NCBI GenBank assembly: GCA_947474905.1
Contig: CANJKQ010000023.1
Coordinates: 1-8,338 of the forward strand
DNA length: 8,338 nt
Direction of reading: 5' to 3'
Source: Pseudomonadota bacterium
GTDB taxonomy: Bacteria; Pseudomonadota; Alphaproteobacteria; Sphingomonadales; Sphingomonadaceae
Shown piece after piece: positions 7,707-8,338 of this stretch. The notes under the pieces were generated by a model. It was not told the origin of the DNA, did no database searches, and saw only the letters and a list, made by a program, of their open reading frames with translations. Position 1 is the first letter of the stretch. Each line of letters opens with the position of its first letter. Made by a program: the position numbers and the translations under genes.

Positions 7707-8338
7707 TCACTTGCCGATGCAGAAGCGCCCAAACAATGTATCGAGCATCGCTTCGACATCGGTGACACCGGTAATGCGATCAAGCGCGCCGCGCGCGATG
7801 CGCAATTCCTCGGCTGCCAATACCGGATCATCAAGCACCGCCGCCGCATCGAGCGCCGCGAGCGCGTCAATCAACAAATGCCGCTGCCGCTGGTTGACCG
7901 CCAGTCGGTCTTCGCGCGGCAGCAACCCGGCTGCCCCCTTCGCCACCGCGTCCCATAGGGCCGACATTCCCTCGCCCGTCACCGCAGAAACCGCGAGCCT
8001 TTGCGCTGGCGCCTGGTCGTTCCGGCGATCTGCCCGAGGATAAAGCCACAAGAGACGCGCGGCGACGTCGGCGGGTGGTGGCGCATCATCGAGCCACAGG
8101 ATGATGTCTGCCATCGCCATCGCATCGCGCGACCGCATGATTCCGATTGCTTCGATGGCGTCATCGGTCGTCTCGGCCAGCCCGGCCGTATCAATGAGTA
8201 GATAGGCCAGCCCGTCGCGCACGACCGGCGCCTCAATCCGGTCGCGCGTCGTCCCGGCAATCGGCGAGACAATCGCCGCATCGCGACCGGCCATGGCGTT
8301 GAACAGCGTTGATTTGCCGGTATTGGGCGCGCCGGCAA
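7707..8338 (-). CDS. mnmE: tRNA U34 modification GTPase MnmE (TrmE), C-terminal part; 5' end outside window
   Basis: A potassium-activated GTPase, partner of MnmG in tRNA U34 modification. The frame is open to the right edge, so the N-terminal tetrahydrofolate-binding domain is not visible; about 210 codons are. The visible part starts in the G domain with the P-loop GAPNTGKS (8310-8333), whose Asn matches the potassium-coordinating position. G2 GTTRD (8241-8255) and G3 DTAG (8181-8192) follow; the Glu in IEAIGI fits the catalytic glutamate after one extra residue in the switch. The expected NKxD (G4) reads PRAD at 8028-8039, so Asn and Lys are absent and only Asp is kept. The G5-like SAVTGEG is present. 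The helical domain follows, and the protein ends in CIGK, the hallmark C-terminal motif. The TGA stop directly abuts a parS site. Confidence 0.97.
   Translation of the reverse strand, partial: AGAPNTGKSTLFNAMAGRDAAIVSPIAGTTRDRIEAPVVRDGLAYLLIDTAGLAETTDDAIEAIGIMRSRDAMAMADIILWLDDAPPPADVAARLLWLYPRADRRNDQAPAQRLAVSAVTGEGMSALWDAVAKGAAGLLPREDRLAVNQRQRHLLIDALAALDAAAVLDDPVLAAEELRIARGALDRITGVTDVEAMLDTLFGRFCIGK

Noticed and set aside
6786..7958. A 390-codon open frame on the + strand, antisense to mnmG and mnmE
   Set aside because: It crosses two firm genes and the parS gap, has no motif, and is Arg/Ala-rich: a shadow frame.

Overview
This is ordinary, well-conserved chromosomal housekeeping DNA from a G+C-rich alphaproteobacterium, most likely a member of the Sphingomonadales. 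The gene order (mnmE-mnmG-rsmG-parA-parB converging on leuS-lptE-holA), the ATGA-type overlaps and the protein styles (an [17 protein letters not shown] LptE, a ParB with an N-terminal LGRGL motif) support this. The order assignment rests on recall of similar loci, not on a search. An mnmE-mnmG-rsmG-parAB block with parS sites is typical of the chromosomal centromere region, which in many bacteria lies near the replication origin.

Layout. On the + strand, from the left edge: leuS (leucyl-tRNA synthetase, 5' end outside the window), lptE (outer-membrane LPS assembly lipoprotein) and holA (DNA polymerase III delta subunit). Each overlaps the next by 4 bases. A 100-bp convergent gap (3416-3515) follows, holding only a weak stem-loop. 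On the - strand, from the right edge leftwards: mnmE (C-terminal part, including the G domain), a 54-bp gap, mnmG, rsmG, parA and parB. The last four are also joined by 4-base overlaps.

How they work together. MnmE and MnmG form the complex that makes the cmnm5/nm5-type modification of U34 in certain tRNAs. RsmG methylates 16S rRNA. ParA and ParB segregate the chromosome by acting on parS. Three parS sites matching GTTNCACGTGNAAC are visible: one near the start of rsmG, one near its end just upstream of parA, and one directly after the mnmE stop codon. The segregation genes and their centromere are therefore interleaved with RNA-modification genes, and two of the sites are overprinted on rsmG codons in two different reading frames.

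I found no CRISPR array, insertion sequence, tRNA, rRNA, prophage or defence system, and no credible undescribed system. The points most worth a second look are the parS/rsmG overprinting, the unusual G4 motif of MnmE, and the absence of a convincing terminator between the two converging operons.
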